From positions 42,551,854 to 42,615,853 of the forward strand of contig CM070520.1 in assembly GCA_036346375.1 (NCBI GenBank): a DNA stretch of 64,000 nucleotides, given 5' to 3'. The translations under genes were made by a program, and so were the position numbers. Within the stretch, counting starts at the first letter, position 1, and the number at the start of each line of letters is the position of its first letter. The notes below the pieces were generated by a model. It did not search any database. It saw only the letters and a list, made by a program, of their open reading frames with translations, and was not told the origin of the DNA. This document shows positions 1-11,157 of the stretch, one piece after another. The DNA comes from Guadua angustifolia. Lineage: Eukaryota > Streptophyta > Magnoliopsida > Poales > Poaceae.

Positions 1-407
1 CTGCATTGTGCATGACTTGTTGAGTATGTTGTATACTCACCCTTGCTTCAACAAAACCTCAGAAGAAGAAGCTACACCAGCTTCGGAGGAGGAGTTTAAC
101 GAAGGTCCGGAGAATTAGGGTTGAGCCTAGTCAGTTGCCTGTGGCAATATGAGGGGTTCATTGCTTTACTTTTGCTTCCGCTATTGAACTTGTGCTACTT
201 TTGTTATTTATCGTCCTGCGTGATGAATTATTGTAAGGTGACCCTAAGGTCGTGTAACTCGATATAGTTATGCTTGAGGTACTTAATTATTATTTCTGCT
301 GTGTATGATTGTGGTTTCTCAACCTGTTTATCCTGTGTGTACTAGCGTGATCCTAGACTAGTACAGAATACACAGAGGGTCCGAATTTGCAAATTCAGGT
401 TCCGACA
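1..407 (+). mobile_element. 3' part of a Tekay-like LTR (LTR copy 1, cut by window edge)
   Basis: This is the last ~407 bp of a long terminal repeat. It matches 9352-9756, the end of the full LTR at 6134-9756, with few differences. It ends in ACA at 405-407, and a methionine-tRNA-type primer-binding site follows four bases later. The rest of this LTR lies outside the window. It acts as the 5' LTR of the internal region 408-6133. Confidence 0.85.
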
Positions 408-411
408 GAGT

Positions 412-423
412 TGGTATCAGAGC
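412..423 (+). other. primer-binding site (initiator Met tRNA type), copy 1
   Basis: The bases TGGTATCAGAGC lie four bases after the LTR end. This is the standard plant LTR-retrotransposon site complementary to the 3' end of initiator methionine tRNA, where minus-strand cDNA synthesis begins. Its position fixes the LTR boundary at 407. Confidence 0.9.
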
Positions 424-594
424 CATACTGACTGTAGGACTTAACCCTAGTTAGACTGGCCATTCTAGAAAGAATGAAAATTAATTTCTAAAGAATTAAA
501 AGTGTGCAAGAATAATCAATGAAATCTCGACTTATCCTTTCGTCCTTACTTCATACGTATGCTGTATTTTAGTACTGACGCGTTGATTTGGCAG

Positions 595-1341
595 ATGAGG
601 ATGGTCCACTCCTTCGGCAAGCGTCACGGAGGTTACGCAACGGAGCTTTGGAGGATGCTCCAGGTGCTTGGAGGTTTTGACCGCCCTCTTTACCGATCTC
701 GCACCTAGGTGGTCAACGGCATCAACCGCGGCTAGGAGACGACCTTTACCTTGTATGCACGGGAGAATGCTCGTGTCAGCCGTCCGCTCCACCTCGTGGT
801 GAAGCGAGCCAGCTACGAGGCGGGCATCCAGGAGTGCGCCCGGCTAGCGCTTCGGAAGATCAGCCGTGACCACGGCTATGAGCTGTGGGACACTGCCTTC
901 CATGTGCACCCTCACGCGGGTGGACCGATCGAGCGCACTGAGCCGGAGGACGATGCTTCGCTGCGCCCACCTTGACGATTTGTGTGGCCTGTGGAGGAGG
1001 CCATGGACGTAGCTACGCTTGAGCTGATGTCAGTATACCGCACCTTGGAGGAGACAGAGACAGCTCTGCGAGAGACCAGGATGCACGTTGTGCAGAGGAT
1101 CGCCTAGCTAGAGGAGGCCCTCTACGGTCACGGGGAGCCTGAGGCCGTCATGGAGCTTGACGACGAGGAGCCGGAGGAGCTGGAGCCAGAGGAGCCCGAG
1201 CGAGCTCGTGCTGTGAGGATCAACAGCCCGGTGGAGCTCCCAAAGACATGAGAGGGGCATCAGGATCAGTTTGCCCCGATGCCTACTCACCCGCCAGTAT
1301 ACGTGATAGGGGAGCCGCAGCCAGGATGGATCAAGGATTGA
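595..1341 (+). pseudogene. pre-gag ORF of Tekay-like element, copy 1 (interrupted)
   Basis: A reading frame between the primer-binding site and gag that matches the intact 249-codon ORF at 9974-10723 from the start codon (595) to the terminal TGA (1339-1341). Here it is broken by in-frame stops, for example TAG where copy 2 has TGG (near 706), and by small indels. The function is unknown. The C-terminal third is rich in Glu, Asp and Pro. It is not gag, which starts at 1629. A third, diverged copy sits in the same place in the minus-strand element (37454-38243). Confidence 0.7.
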
Positions 1342-1628
1342 GTTCTTTTAGGATAATCTTGGTCAAATTTTGCGTTGAGACTCACTTGTTAGAGTCGCGT
1401 CTTTAACTTCCAGAATTTCCCTTAGAGATGCGTATTGTAATGAACTATTTGTTTGATGTTGTGATTGTTGGTGTGGTTGCATGGCCCCTAGGCCCTTGTA
1501 AGCAACCATACTTATTTATTATCTATGAATTGATGCTAAGGGTTTTAGTTACACCTGTTTCCCCATATAAGTTCCTTTACTTGCATATTCTTTCCCTCTT
1601 ATCTTTAAACCGTCGAAGCAATCAGCAG

Positions 1629-2690
1629 ATGGTGAACACTCGCAACACCGGAGCCGGAGGCATTGGTTCACGTCAAGGAGGCAATCAGAACAATGCATCC
1701 CTTCCTCAAGCAGCACCACAAGTTGACATGTAGAATCTGGGAGCTTTTCCACAGCACAAACGCAGTTAATGCAAACAATGATGGAAACTGTACAACAAAT
1801 CAACAATCAAGCAGCCGCCAACAACCAAGCTGTAAACAATGGACCACGTCCCTACTCAAGACTGTCTGAGTTCATGAGGACAAGTCCGCCAACTTTCTTA
1901 GGCAACGCTAGCCCATTAGAGGCAGATGACTGGTTGAGAACCATCGAGAAAAAACTACATATAACACAGTGTGATGGAAATGAGAGGGTGCTTTACGCCT
2001 CTCATCAGCTAGAAGGAACAGCAGCTGAGTGGTGGGAAAACTACTGCGCATCGCAGGAAAACCCACAGGAAATCCCTTGGGAAGAATTCACCATAGCTTT
2101 CCGTCAATACCATGTACCGGAGGGAATAATGGAGCTTAAGAAGGAAGAATTTAGATCTTTGAAGAAAGGAGGCCAGTCAGTGGTTGACTACTTAAATAAG
2201 TTCACTCAACTGGCACGCTACGCCCCAGAGGACGTAGCAACAGACAAGGCTAGGCAGTCCCGCTTCATGAAGGGACTTAATACTGGATTGCAGGTGCTGT
2301 TGATTACCCACACCTTCCCTGATTTTCAAGAATTAGTGAACAAGGCACTCATACTGGAGGACAAGCGCAAGGAATTAGATGATAACCGCAAACGTCGCAT
2401 GGCACAACAGGGAGGACGCCATGATCGGCAGAAACCAAGGATGATACCTCAGCAGTTCTCCAGATTCCAGCAAGGAAACATTGTCAGGACACCGCCACCG
2501 ATGCCAAGGCCAACAGGACAAAACCCCTAGACCCCAAATAATCGTTAACTGTAATGGAGGAAACCAAGAGATGTCGAAGGTGCTGCTATAATTAGACGAG
2601 ACAGGCACTTCGCCAACGCAGCTCCCCAAGAAGGGAGGTGTGATCTCAAGACGCTTCAACTGGGAAACACGCTGCTAGAACCCTGTTGAA
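1629..2690 (+). pseudogene. gag of Tekay-like element 1 (frameshifted)
   Basis: Encodes the retrotransposon capsid/nucleocapsid polyprotein. The start is the ATG at 1629, opening with MVNTRNTG followed by a Gln/Asn-rich stretch. A TAG at 1731-1733 and a frameshift separate this from a 253-codon ORF (1769-2530). That ORF holds the retrotransposon gag domain, with motifs such as EADDWLRTIEKKL, GTAAEWWENY and VVDYLNKFTQLARYAPED. The zinc-knuckle segment expected at about 2540-2690 cannot be read in one frame. The equivalent gag in the minus-strand element lies at 35970-37123. Non-functional as read, although some breaks could be sequence errors. Confidence 0.85.
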
Positions 2691-2766
2691 GGAGGAAACA
2701 GAGACTCGCTTGCTGGATCCGCACCCAATCGGTTGCAAGAGGCGAGTCAACCACGCCACACGGCAG

Positions 2767-4555
2767 ATGAAGTTCAACGCCACGCATTTAGTTCTAGGTA
2801 AGTTTCTAGTCAACTCAGTCCCAGCTACAGTTTTATTTGTTTCAGGAGCTTCACATTCCTTTGTTTCTCGAGTTTTTGCTGTGCAAAATGAATTGGGTAA
2901 TGTCAACCTTAAGAATACACTTCTAGTCCAATCCCTTGGATCCGAACTTCGATCTAAGATCAGTTGTTCTGGAGTTAAGCTAGTAATAAAAGGCATAGAG
3001 TTCCTAGCGAACCTTATAATATTAGATACCCAGACCCTAGATGTTATACTAGGAATGGATTGGTTGTCCAAGCATAAGGGCATATTAGGGTCAGGATGAA
3101 GGGTGGTGTCTATTGAGAGCCCTGATAGCAGGAAAGTTGAATTTCAAGCAACGACAATCCGAGAAGGACAGATGTTACTAAACAATCTAGAGACCATTAG
3201 TTTAAAGGATGTACCAGTGGTCAGTGAGTATCCGGATGTTTTTCCCGAGGAGTTACCTGGAATGCCACCAGACAGGGACATAGAGTTTGTAATTAATTTA
3301 GTGCCTGGAACAGCTCCCCTAGCAAAGAGACCATATCGGATGTCCACCGAGGAGTTGGTAGAAATGAAGAAGCAGATCGAAGAATTATTGGAAAAAGGAT
3401 TCATCAGGCCGAGCTCGTCACCATGGGGAGCACCGGTTCTATTTGTTAAGAAGAAAGACGGGAGTTTTCGGATGTGTATAGATTATCGTGCACTTAATGA
3501 AGTGACGATAAAGAATAAATACTCGTTGCCCAGAATAGATGATTTATTTGAGCAGTTAAGAGGTGTAGAAGTTTTCTCTAAGATTGATCTTAGATCAGGA
3601 TACCACCAGTTGAAGATTAAGACAGAGGACATACCAAAGACTGCATTTTCTTCAAGATATGAACACTATGAGTTCACTGTTATGTCGTTTGGATTGACAA
3701 ATGCGCCAGCATACTTTATGAACTTGATGAATAAAGTATTTATGGAATACTTAGATAAATTTGTAGTTGTGTTCATAGATGATATTCTGGTTTACTCAAA
3801 GACGAATGAAGAGCACGCCCAACATTTGAGATTGGTGTTGGAAAAGTTAAGAGAGCAGCAGTTGTTTGCTAAATTCAGTAAATGTGATTTCTGGAAGAGT
3901 AAAGTAGAATTCCTAGGGCATGTGATGACCGCCGAATGAATTGCCGTAGGCCCAAGCAAGGTAGAGGCAGTACTGCATTGGGAACCGCCAAAGACGGTGA
4001 CACGGATTTGTAGTTTTCTTGGAATGGCTGGTTACTATCGTCGATTTATAGAAGGATTCTCGACAATTGCTAGACCTCTTACACAATTGCTAAAGAAAGG
4101 GAAGAAATTTGTCTGGACACCGGATTGTGAAAAGAGTTTTCAGGAATTGAAAAAACATTTAACATCAGCCCGTAAAGATAGTTTTGCTGCATACACATCG
4201 AATTTTGACAAATATTGCGATGCATCACGTCAAGGACTTGGATGCGTATTGATGCAAAATGGAAAGGTAGTAGCTTACGCATCGAGGCAGTTGAGGCCGC
4301 ATGAAGGGAATTACCCAACACATGACTTAGAATTGGCAGCCGTAGTGCATGCCTTAAAAATATGGCGTCACTATCTGATTGGAAATAGATGTGAGGTGTA
4401 TACAGATCATAAGGGTCTTAAATACATTTTCACCCAATCTGACCTAAACATTAGGCAAAGAAGGTGGTTAGAACTGATCAAAGATTACAACATGGGTGTT
4501 CATTATCATCCCGATAAAGCCAACGTAGTGGCTGACGCCTTGAGTTGAAAAAGTC
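2767..4555 (+). pseudogene. pol part 1 of element 1: aspartic protease, reverse transcriptase, RNase H
   Basis: The protease occupies about 2767-3099. Its active-site triplet reads VSG instead of DSG, with Val at 2839-2841, which should abolish activity. The reverse transcriptase lies at 3103-3939, with PSSSPWGAPVLFVKKKDGS, the catalytic box FIDDILVYS and SFGLTNAP. An in-frame TGA (3937-3939) separates it from RNase H (3997-4548), which has YCDASRQGLGCVLMQ and YTDHKGLKYIF and ends in a TGA at ALS. Domain order protease-RT-RNase H-integrase is that of Ty3/gypsy. The protein resembles the 643-codon ORF of the minus-strand element closely, so the two elements are sister families. Confidence 0.9.
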
Positions 4556-4566
4556 ATAACCTAAAT

Positions 4567-6090
4567 ATGTTGATAGAAGAGAGTCGGGCAGAATTGTGCA
4601 AGGACTTTCAAAGGCTGAAATTGGAAGTTGTTCCGGAAGGATTCGTAGCTGCTTTAGAAGTAAAGCCTACCTTGGAGGATCAGATTAGGGAAGGTCAGAA
4701 GAATGATGAGAAGATCAAGCAAATCAAATCCAAAATGGAGGAAGGCCAAGCAAAGGAATTTAAGCTGGACGATCAGGGCACATTGTGGATGAAGGAGCGC
4801 ATTTGTGTACCTAACAAAAAGGAGCTGAAGCAGTTGATTTTGGAGGAAGCTCATGACTCCAAGTATTCGATTCACCCAGGAAGTGCGAAGATGTACCAGG
4901 ATTTGAAAGAAAGGTTCTAGTGGCCGAATATGAAGAGAGAGGTAGCTGAGCACGTAGCGTTGTGTGATGTGTGTCAGCGAGTCAAAGCTATGCATCAAAG
5001 ACCAGCAGGACTGTTGCAACCATTAAAAATACCAGAATGGAAATGGGAGGAAATCGGGATGGATTTTATCACCGGTTTACCAAGGACGCAAGGAGGTTAT
5101 GACTCCATATGGGTCATAGTAGATCATTTGACGAAGGTCGTGCATTTCATACCAATAAAGACAACCTATTCAGGAGATAAGCTAGCAGAGCTATACATGG
5201 CGAGGATCGCTTTGTTTGCACGGCGTCAAGAAGATAGTATCGAGTAGGTACCCAATTTACCTCAAGATTTTGGGATAAGTTGCATACGGCAATGGGCACC
5301 CGTCAACTTCAAGACGGGCTTATCATTCATGCAGATGTATGGGCAAACCGAAAGAGTCAATCAGATATTAGAAGATATGTTAAGAGCCTGTGCATTGCAT
5401 ATACAACGTCTTGGGATAAATGTTTACCATACGCTGAATTCAGTTGTAACAATAGTTATCAGGCAAGTTTGCAAATGTTGCCTTTCGAAGGATTGTATGG
5501 TCGACCTTGTAGAACACCGTTGAATTGGAATGAGACCGGCGAGAATCCTGTCTATGGACCAGACATACTCCAAGAAGCCGAAGAGCAAATAGTAATGATC
5601 AGAGAGAGGTTAAAAATCGCACAGTCAAGACAAAAGAGCTATGCGGACAATCGCTGCAGGGATTTAAGCTTCGAGCCTGAAGATTATGTGTATCTTAGGG
5701 TTACGCCTCTTAAGGGAGTCCAGAGGTTTCACAAAAAGGGGAAGCTTGTGCCAAGATATGTAGGACCATTTAAGATCATAAGCTGCAGGGGAGAGGTCGC
5801 ATATCAACTGGAGTTACCGCAGTCATTGGCAGAAGTACACAACGTCTTTCATGTGTCGCAACTCAAGAAGTGTCTTCGAGTTCCTGACGAGCAAACACCC
5901 CTAGAAACAATTGAACTACAGGAAGACTTGACCTATAAAGAACACCCGGTAAAGATTCTGGACACAATGGATCGGAAAACAAGGAGCAGGACAACCCGTT
6001 TTTGCTGAATTCAGTGGAGCAACCACACAAAAAGTGAAGCCGCCTGGGAATGAGAGGAAGATTTGAAAAGGAATTCCCAAACCTATTATT
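4567..6090 (+). pseudogene. pol part 2 of element 1: integrase and degenerate chromodomain
   Basis: Integrase inserts element cDNA into the genome. The zinc-binding part spans about 4800-5000 and is interrupted by TAG at 4918-4920, where Trp is expected (ERF*WPN). The catalytic core follows with MDFITGLPRTQGGYDS and a frameshift near 5247-5330, so the second Asp region is garbled. The GPY/F-like region (VPRYVGPFKI, VFHVSQLKKCL) is readable at 5280-6008. The C-terminal chromodomain begins at HPVKILDTMDRKTRS and then breaks by stop codons. The chromodomain places the element among chromoviruses (Tekay-like). Confidence 0.85.
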
Positions 6091-6120
6091 TAGTTAAAGC
6101 TTGAATCTCGGTCTAGATTA

Positions 6121-6133
6121 CAAAGGGTAGGTT
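6121..6133 (+). other. polypurine tract of element 1
   Basis: The purine-rich run CAAAGGGTAGGTT lies directly before the LTR start TGTAACGCC at 6134. It is the expected primer for plus-strand DNA synthesis. It contains pyrimidines, so it is somewhat degraded. Confidence 0.65.
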
Positions 6134-9100
6134 TGTAACGCCCCAAAATTTGGTCTAATTTAAAATTTTGGAGTTATTTGAATTTAATTGAATTTATTTT
6201 AATATTTGGGATTTATTGGAATTAATTAAGGTTAATTTAAATTTATCCCGCTTCTTGAATAATTAAATATCAGAAAAGTAATTATCAAAAATAAATAAAA
6301 ATATTTTATTTAGGCTCTAAATGATCTGAAATATTTTTTGGAATTTTTCTACAATTTTTCGTGTATTTTTAGTGCCCTAAATAATTATTTTGATTTTCTA
6401 GAATTAATTTAAATAACAAAACGAGAAAATGGATTGTTACAAAGATCGGGCCGAGCCCAACACAGGCACGCAGTCAACCCTAGCGCCGCTTGCCCGAAGC
6501 CGTGCATGATCCCGATCGAACACCGAGGTTGGGCCGTCGCCCTATTCATGAGAGCCATCGGATCGTAGTAACTTGAGCCGCCAGGATTTCGCCACGTAGT
6601 GCTGGGTAGCCGAACCGTTATTCGCCTGGCCGTTGATTGCAATCAGACGGTGTCTTTGGACGCGTTGTCGCTCGCTCGATGTCATCGGATCACAACCGAT
6701 CGGACGCCCGATCACGCCAGACGGGAGGGTGAATCATCACACCGCTGGCCGTAGGTCATCAAGATTTGTCAGAGGATTTGCGCATCTTCCAAGGCACCTC
6801 AACGACCGTGCTATAGCCCATTTAACTCGTTCGGCCACCCCATGCATTTGGTCCGTTCGCCCGTTAGCTCTCGTGCTCCATAGCTCTCCCATTTGCTCGC
6901 CGAAGTTGGGACTGCCGCCGCCTCGGTTTCCCACGTCTTCCACCGTCGTCTGCCACTCTCCGCCGCACTCAAGACCCTCGCCGAGTCCGCCGTGCCAAGA
7001 CGCGTCCAGTGGACCACTTCTTCACGCCGGAGAAGCCTCGTAGCGCCGCCGAGCCGCCTTCTTTCATCTCCGGTCTCGGAAGCCGCGACCACCGCTTATC
7101 CGAGCTCCAGCGACCGTCGGATCTCCATCCAACGCCCGAGGTAAAGCCACGTGTTCTCCTTTTTAAATCAGGCTGAAACGGTATTGGTAGATCTCGGCCG
7201 TTAGATCTTAATCGTGCGGCTCCAGTGAGGCCACATAGGTTCGGTGAATAGGGTATCGCCCAGGTAACCGCCGCCATTGGATCTTCATCCAACCGCGCCG
7301 TTGAGTCCACGTAGCTGCGGAGGTAGCGTTTGAAGATGGCCGTTAGGTCTAGTCTCAACGGTGCAGATTGCATCGGGTAGATCGGTAGCGGTAGATTTTG
7401 GACCGTTAGATCTTGAATATTCGGCTTGGATTAAGCCACGTAGGCTCGGCAATAGTATATCGCCGGATGCTAACCGCCGCTGATCTTCATCCAATGCGGC
7501 GAGGCATCCACGAGCTAACGCCGACGATTTGATAATGGCCATCGGATCTTAGATCGATCGCGAAATCTTGCCATGTAGCCGCCAGGAGGCCCAACTCACA
7601 GTCAGATACCTGACCGCTGGATTTAAATCCAACGGTAGGGAATATGGGACCACGTGGACGAGCGGATGCACACCGTGTGTTGACTCTCTGGCTTGTTGTG
7701 CCTTTGTGCGACCAGCCCACTTGTTAGTCGGTGAGGCGGGTGTCTTGACGTCGGCATGACGCGTCATCCGGAACCACAGTCGATGATCGTGGTGACATGG
7801 CTGGCTCTGGTGCCAACACGTGTCACGCCGAGAGAATTTAACCTGATTTCCAGTAGGAAAATAAATAGAGTAATTAGGTTTTTCTTTTATTTGAATTTAC
7901 AAAAATCTTAATCGCTATAACTTTTCCATCTTAACTTTGATTTGAGCGATTCTAGTTCCTAAAAAATTGTAAAAATATGAACTATTTATTAGTGAATTTT
8001 ATTTTATTTTTAAAGTTGATCTTGTTTTCTGTATGAAGTATTTATTGTATATTTACTTGATGCGAGTAGACTCTGAATTGCCGGAAATTATCGAGGAAGA
8101 GTTCGAGGATCCATTTCAAGCTTCGGAACCAGACCAACCACTTTTCGAAGGCAAGTCATGCTTTGACCATATTGTCCCTAGATTTTTAAAATGTATTTCG
8201 ATTCAAATTATGCATGCTATGTTAATTAAAAATGATATTGCTTATGTTGGGTAAGGTAGTTAAAATACCTATCTTGTTATGCCACCTTGTTAATATTACC
8301 TATATGCCTTGAAATCCTTGTCACCTAAGATAGTACATTGAGTTGGATGCTACTATAGTGCCAACACGGGAGGCTAGACCGTGAGTAGTTGCTTAGCTGC
8401 TTGTGTGAGCTAAATGATCCTTAAAAGTGCAAAAGAATACTAACTAAGCAAATATGAAATATATTTTTGGAATAATGCAATGATGTCATGAGATGGAATT
8501 GGGGGTAGAAGCCTGTGTGGTTCTACTTATACAATGAAATGGACACTGGCATGTGTTGCATAAATGCAAACCAGGGTGGAAAATGATTTGGACCGGGGCA
8601 AGTGGCGAGAAGGCTTCGTGCCAGGTGGGCCTATGTGGCAATGGGATGTATTAAAGATCGTAAAGGCTGTGTGCCGGGAAACATAAAATGGATGTCTTGC
8701 CCTGATGCTTAAGGACTTCACCTTGCGAGCCTTTGAACTGAAGTTACTCGTACAACCACTTGTCTCGGAATGGGAATGAGACTAAGTTTAGTAGAGTTCT
8801 AATATCTTTCCTTTGATACCTCGGGGCGACAGTTACACCCGAGTGTAACTATGTGGGGAGCGTGCACGTACTCGACTTGGTACCCATCCAAGCAGATTAG
8901 CTCGTTTCTAAACTTTGGCTCGAGTGAGGAAGTGTTAGAAAGGCAATCTTGAGGGAGGTTCACAGGTTAGGTGTTAGTCTCTGAAAGACTTTGTTGCAAT
9001 CAATCACCTGTGTGGTGAGCGACTGTATCCTACGGGTAAAGTGTACAGCCTCTACAAAGTGTGTGTTAAATCTATTGAATAGCTTGTCCATGATTGGACA

Positions 9101-9756
9101 ATTCTCGGGGATTACAACAAGGGTTAGATTTTCAAAATAAAATGTGGAATGGGTGGCTGTGTGCCAAAGACTGGTGAATCAAACTTAGGGCTGTGTACCA
9201 AACTCTTGAAAGGAATTGAGAAAGTAATTATTATAGTAATGGTTTTACTGCTTTTAATCTAATTAAGATTATCTATTAAAGGAAATGTCATTTCATGCAA
9301 AAGAACCAATTAAGCCCTTCTTTCGAATAAGCCATGCATGTAGTAATAGAACTGCATTGTGCATGACTTGTTGAGTATGTTGTATAGTCACCCTTGCTTC
9401 AACAAAACCTCAGAAGAAGAAGCTACACCAGCTTGGGAGGAGGAGTTTAACGAAGGTCCGGAGAATTAGGGTTGAGCCTGGTCGGTTACTGTGTGGCAAT
9501 ATGAGGGGTTCATTGTTTTACTTTTGCTTCCGCTATTGAACTTGTGCTACTTTTGTTATTTATCGTCCTGCGTGTCGAATTATTGTAAGGTGACCCTAAG
9601 GTCGTGTAACTCGATATAGTTATGCTTGAGGTACTTAATTGTTATTTCGATGTGTATGATTGTGGTATCTCAACCTTGCTTATCCTGTGTGTACTAAGCG
9701 TGATCCTAGACTAGTCTGATCATACCTGAGGGTCCTGATTTAAATTCGGTCCCACA
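6134..9756 (+). mobile_element. complete Tekay-like LTR (LTR copy 2), 3.6 kb
   Basis: Begins TGTAACGCCCC just after a polypurine tract and ends CCCACA four bases before a second primer-binding site, giving 3623 bp. Both an upstream (408-6133) and a downstream (9757-11157) internal region abut it, so it is 3' LTR for one and 5' LTR for the other. The middle part (about 6600-7800) is GC-rich with repeated phrases of the form 'ccgttagatct...ccacgtagg'. Overlapping ORFs there are compositional and not genes. The rest (7830-9340) is AT-rich and holds no gene. Confidence 0.9.
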
Positions 9757-9760
9757 GAGT

Positions 9761-9772
9761 TGGTATCAGAGC
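9761..9772 (+). other. primer-binding site (Met tRNA type), copy 2
   Basis: TGGTATCAGAGC lies four bases after LTR end 9756, with the same spacing and spacer (GAGT) as copy 1. It shows that a second internal region starts here rather than flanking host DNA. Confidence 0.9.
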
Positions 9773-9973
9773 CATACCCGATCAGAGACTTAACCCTAGT
9801 TAGACTGGCCGTTCTAGAAAGAATGAAAATTAATTTCTAAAGAATTAAAAGTGTGCAAGAATAATCAATGAAATCTTGACTTATCCTTTCTTCCTTACTT
9901 TACTCCTATGCTGTATTTCGCTATTATTTTTGTATTCTTTTAAAATTTTAGTACTGACGCGTTGATTTGACTG

Positions 9974-10723
9974 ATGAGGATGGTCCACTCCTTCGGCGAG
10001 CATCACGGAGGTTATGAAGCGGAGCTTTGGAGGATGCTCCAGGTGCTTGGAGGTTTTGACCGCCCTCTTTACCTGTCTCGCACCTGGGTGGTCAACCGCA
10101 TCAACCGCGGCTGGGAGACGACCTTTACCTTGTATGCACGGGAGAATGCTCGTGCCAGCCGTCCGCTCCACCTCGTGGTGAATCGAGCCAGCTACGAGGC
10201 GGGCATCCCGGAGTGCGCCCGGCTAGAGCTTCGGAAGATCAGCCGTGACCACGGCTATGAGCTGTGGGACACTGCCTTCCGTGTGCACCCTCACGCGGGT
10301 GGACCGATCCAGGCCCGCCTGGAGCTGGAGGACGATGCTGTTGTCGTCCACCTTGGACGATTCGCTGTGGACCAAGAGGAGGCCATGGACGTAGCTACGC
10401 TTGAGCTGATGTCAGTATACTGCACCTTGGAGGAGACAGAGACAGCTTTGCGAGAGACCTGGATGCATAATGTGCAGAGGATCGCCGAGCTAGAGGAGGC
10501 CCTCTACGGTCACGGGGAGCCTGAGGATGTCATGGAGCTTGACGATGAGGAGCCGGAGGAGCTGGATCCAGAGGAGCCCAAGCCAGAGCTTGTGCCAGAG
10601 GATCAGCAGCCAGTGAAGCTCCCAGCACCAGCAGAGGGGCATCAGGATCAGTTTGCCCCGATGCCCGCTCACCCGCCAATATACGTGATAGGCGAGCCGC
10701 AGCAAGGATGGATTGAGGATTGA
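9974..10723 (+). CDS. intact pre-gag ORF of Tekay-like element, 249 aa, unknown function
   Basis: An uninterrupted ORF that opens MRMVHSFGEHHGG and ends PQQGWIED. It lies about 200 bp after the primer-binding site and about 290 bp before gag, in the element leader. The N-terminal two thirds is mixed and basic (ARENARASRPLHLVV, ISRDHGYELWDTAF). From about residue 165 it is strongly acidic with repeated Glu-Pro (DDEEPEELDPEEPKPE). No zinc finger, protease motif, signal peptide or membrane segment is visible. The minus-strand element carries a homologue that is recognisable at protein level (FARDRGRASRPFHF against YARENARASRPLHL) although its DNA differs, so the protein has probably been kept by selection. 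I do not recognise a named family. Confidence 0.7.
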   Translation: MRMVHSFGEHHGGYEAELWRMLQVLGGFDRPLYLSRTWVVNRINRGWETTFTLYARENARASRPLHLVVNRASYEAGIPECARLELRKISRDHGYELWDTAFRVHPHAGGPIQARLELEDDAVVVHLGRFAVDQEEAMDVATLELMSVYCTLEETETALRETWMHNVQRIAELEEALYGHGEPEDVMELDDEEPEELDPEEPKPELVPEDQQPVKLPAPAEGHQDQFAPMPAHPPIYVIGEPQQGWIED

Positions 10724-11010
10724 GTTCTTTTACGATAATGGTGGTCAAATTTTGCGTTGAGACTCACTTGTTAGAGTCGCGTCATTAACTTCCAGAATTT
10801 TCCTTAGAGATGCGTATTGTAATGAACTATTTTGTTTGATGTTGTGACTGTTGGTGTGGTTGCATGGCCCCTAGGCCCTTGTAAGCAACCATACTTATCT
10901 ATTATCTATGAATTGATGCTAAGGGTTTTAGTTACACATGTTTCCCATATAAGTTCCTTTACTTGCCTATTCTTTCCCTCTCATCTTTAAACCATCGAAG
11001 CAATCAACAG

Positions 11011-11157
11011 ATTGTGAACACTCGCAACACCGAAGCCGGAGGCAGTGGTTCACATCAAGGAGGCAATCAGAACAATGCATCCCTTCCTCAGGCAGCACCA
11101 CAAGTTTACATGCTGAATCTGGGAGCTTTTTTCGCAGCACGAACGCAGTTGATGCAG
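11011..11157 (+). pseudogene. 5' fragment of gag (second internal region), truncated
   Basis: Matches the start of gag at 1629 onward (NTEAGGSGSHQGGNQNN, then NLGAFFAARTQLMQ). The start codon is ATT instead of ATG at 11011. The match ends at about 11157, where the sequence changes to unrelated AT-rich DNA. The breakpoint is the end of the second internal region. Confidence 0.75.

Noticed and set aside
6409..7767. Many overlapping ORFs on both strands
   Set aside because: They lie in the GC-rich middle of an LTR, overlap in all frames and have Arg/Pro/Ser-rich compositional sequence with no family resemblance.
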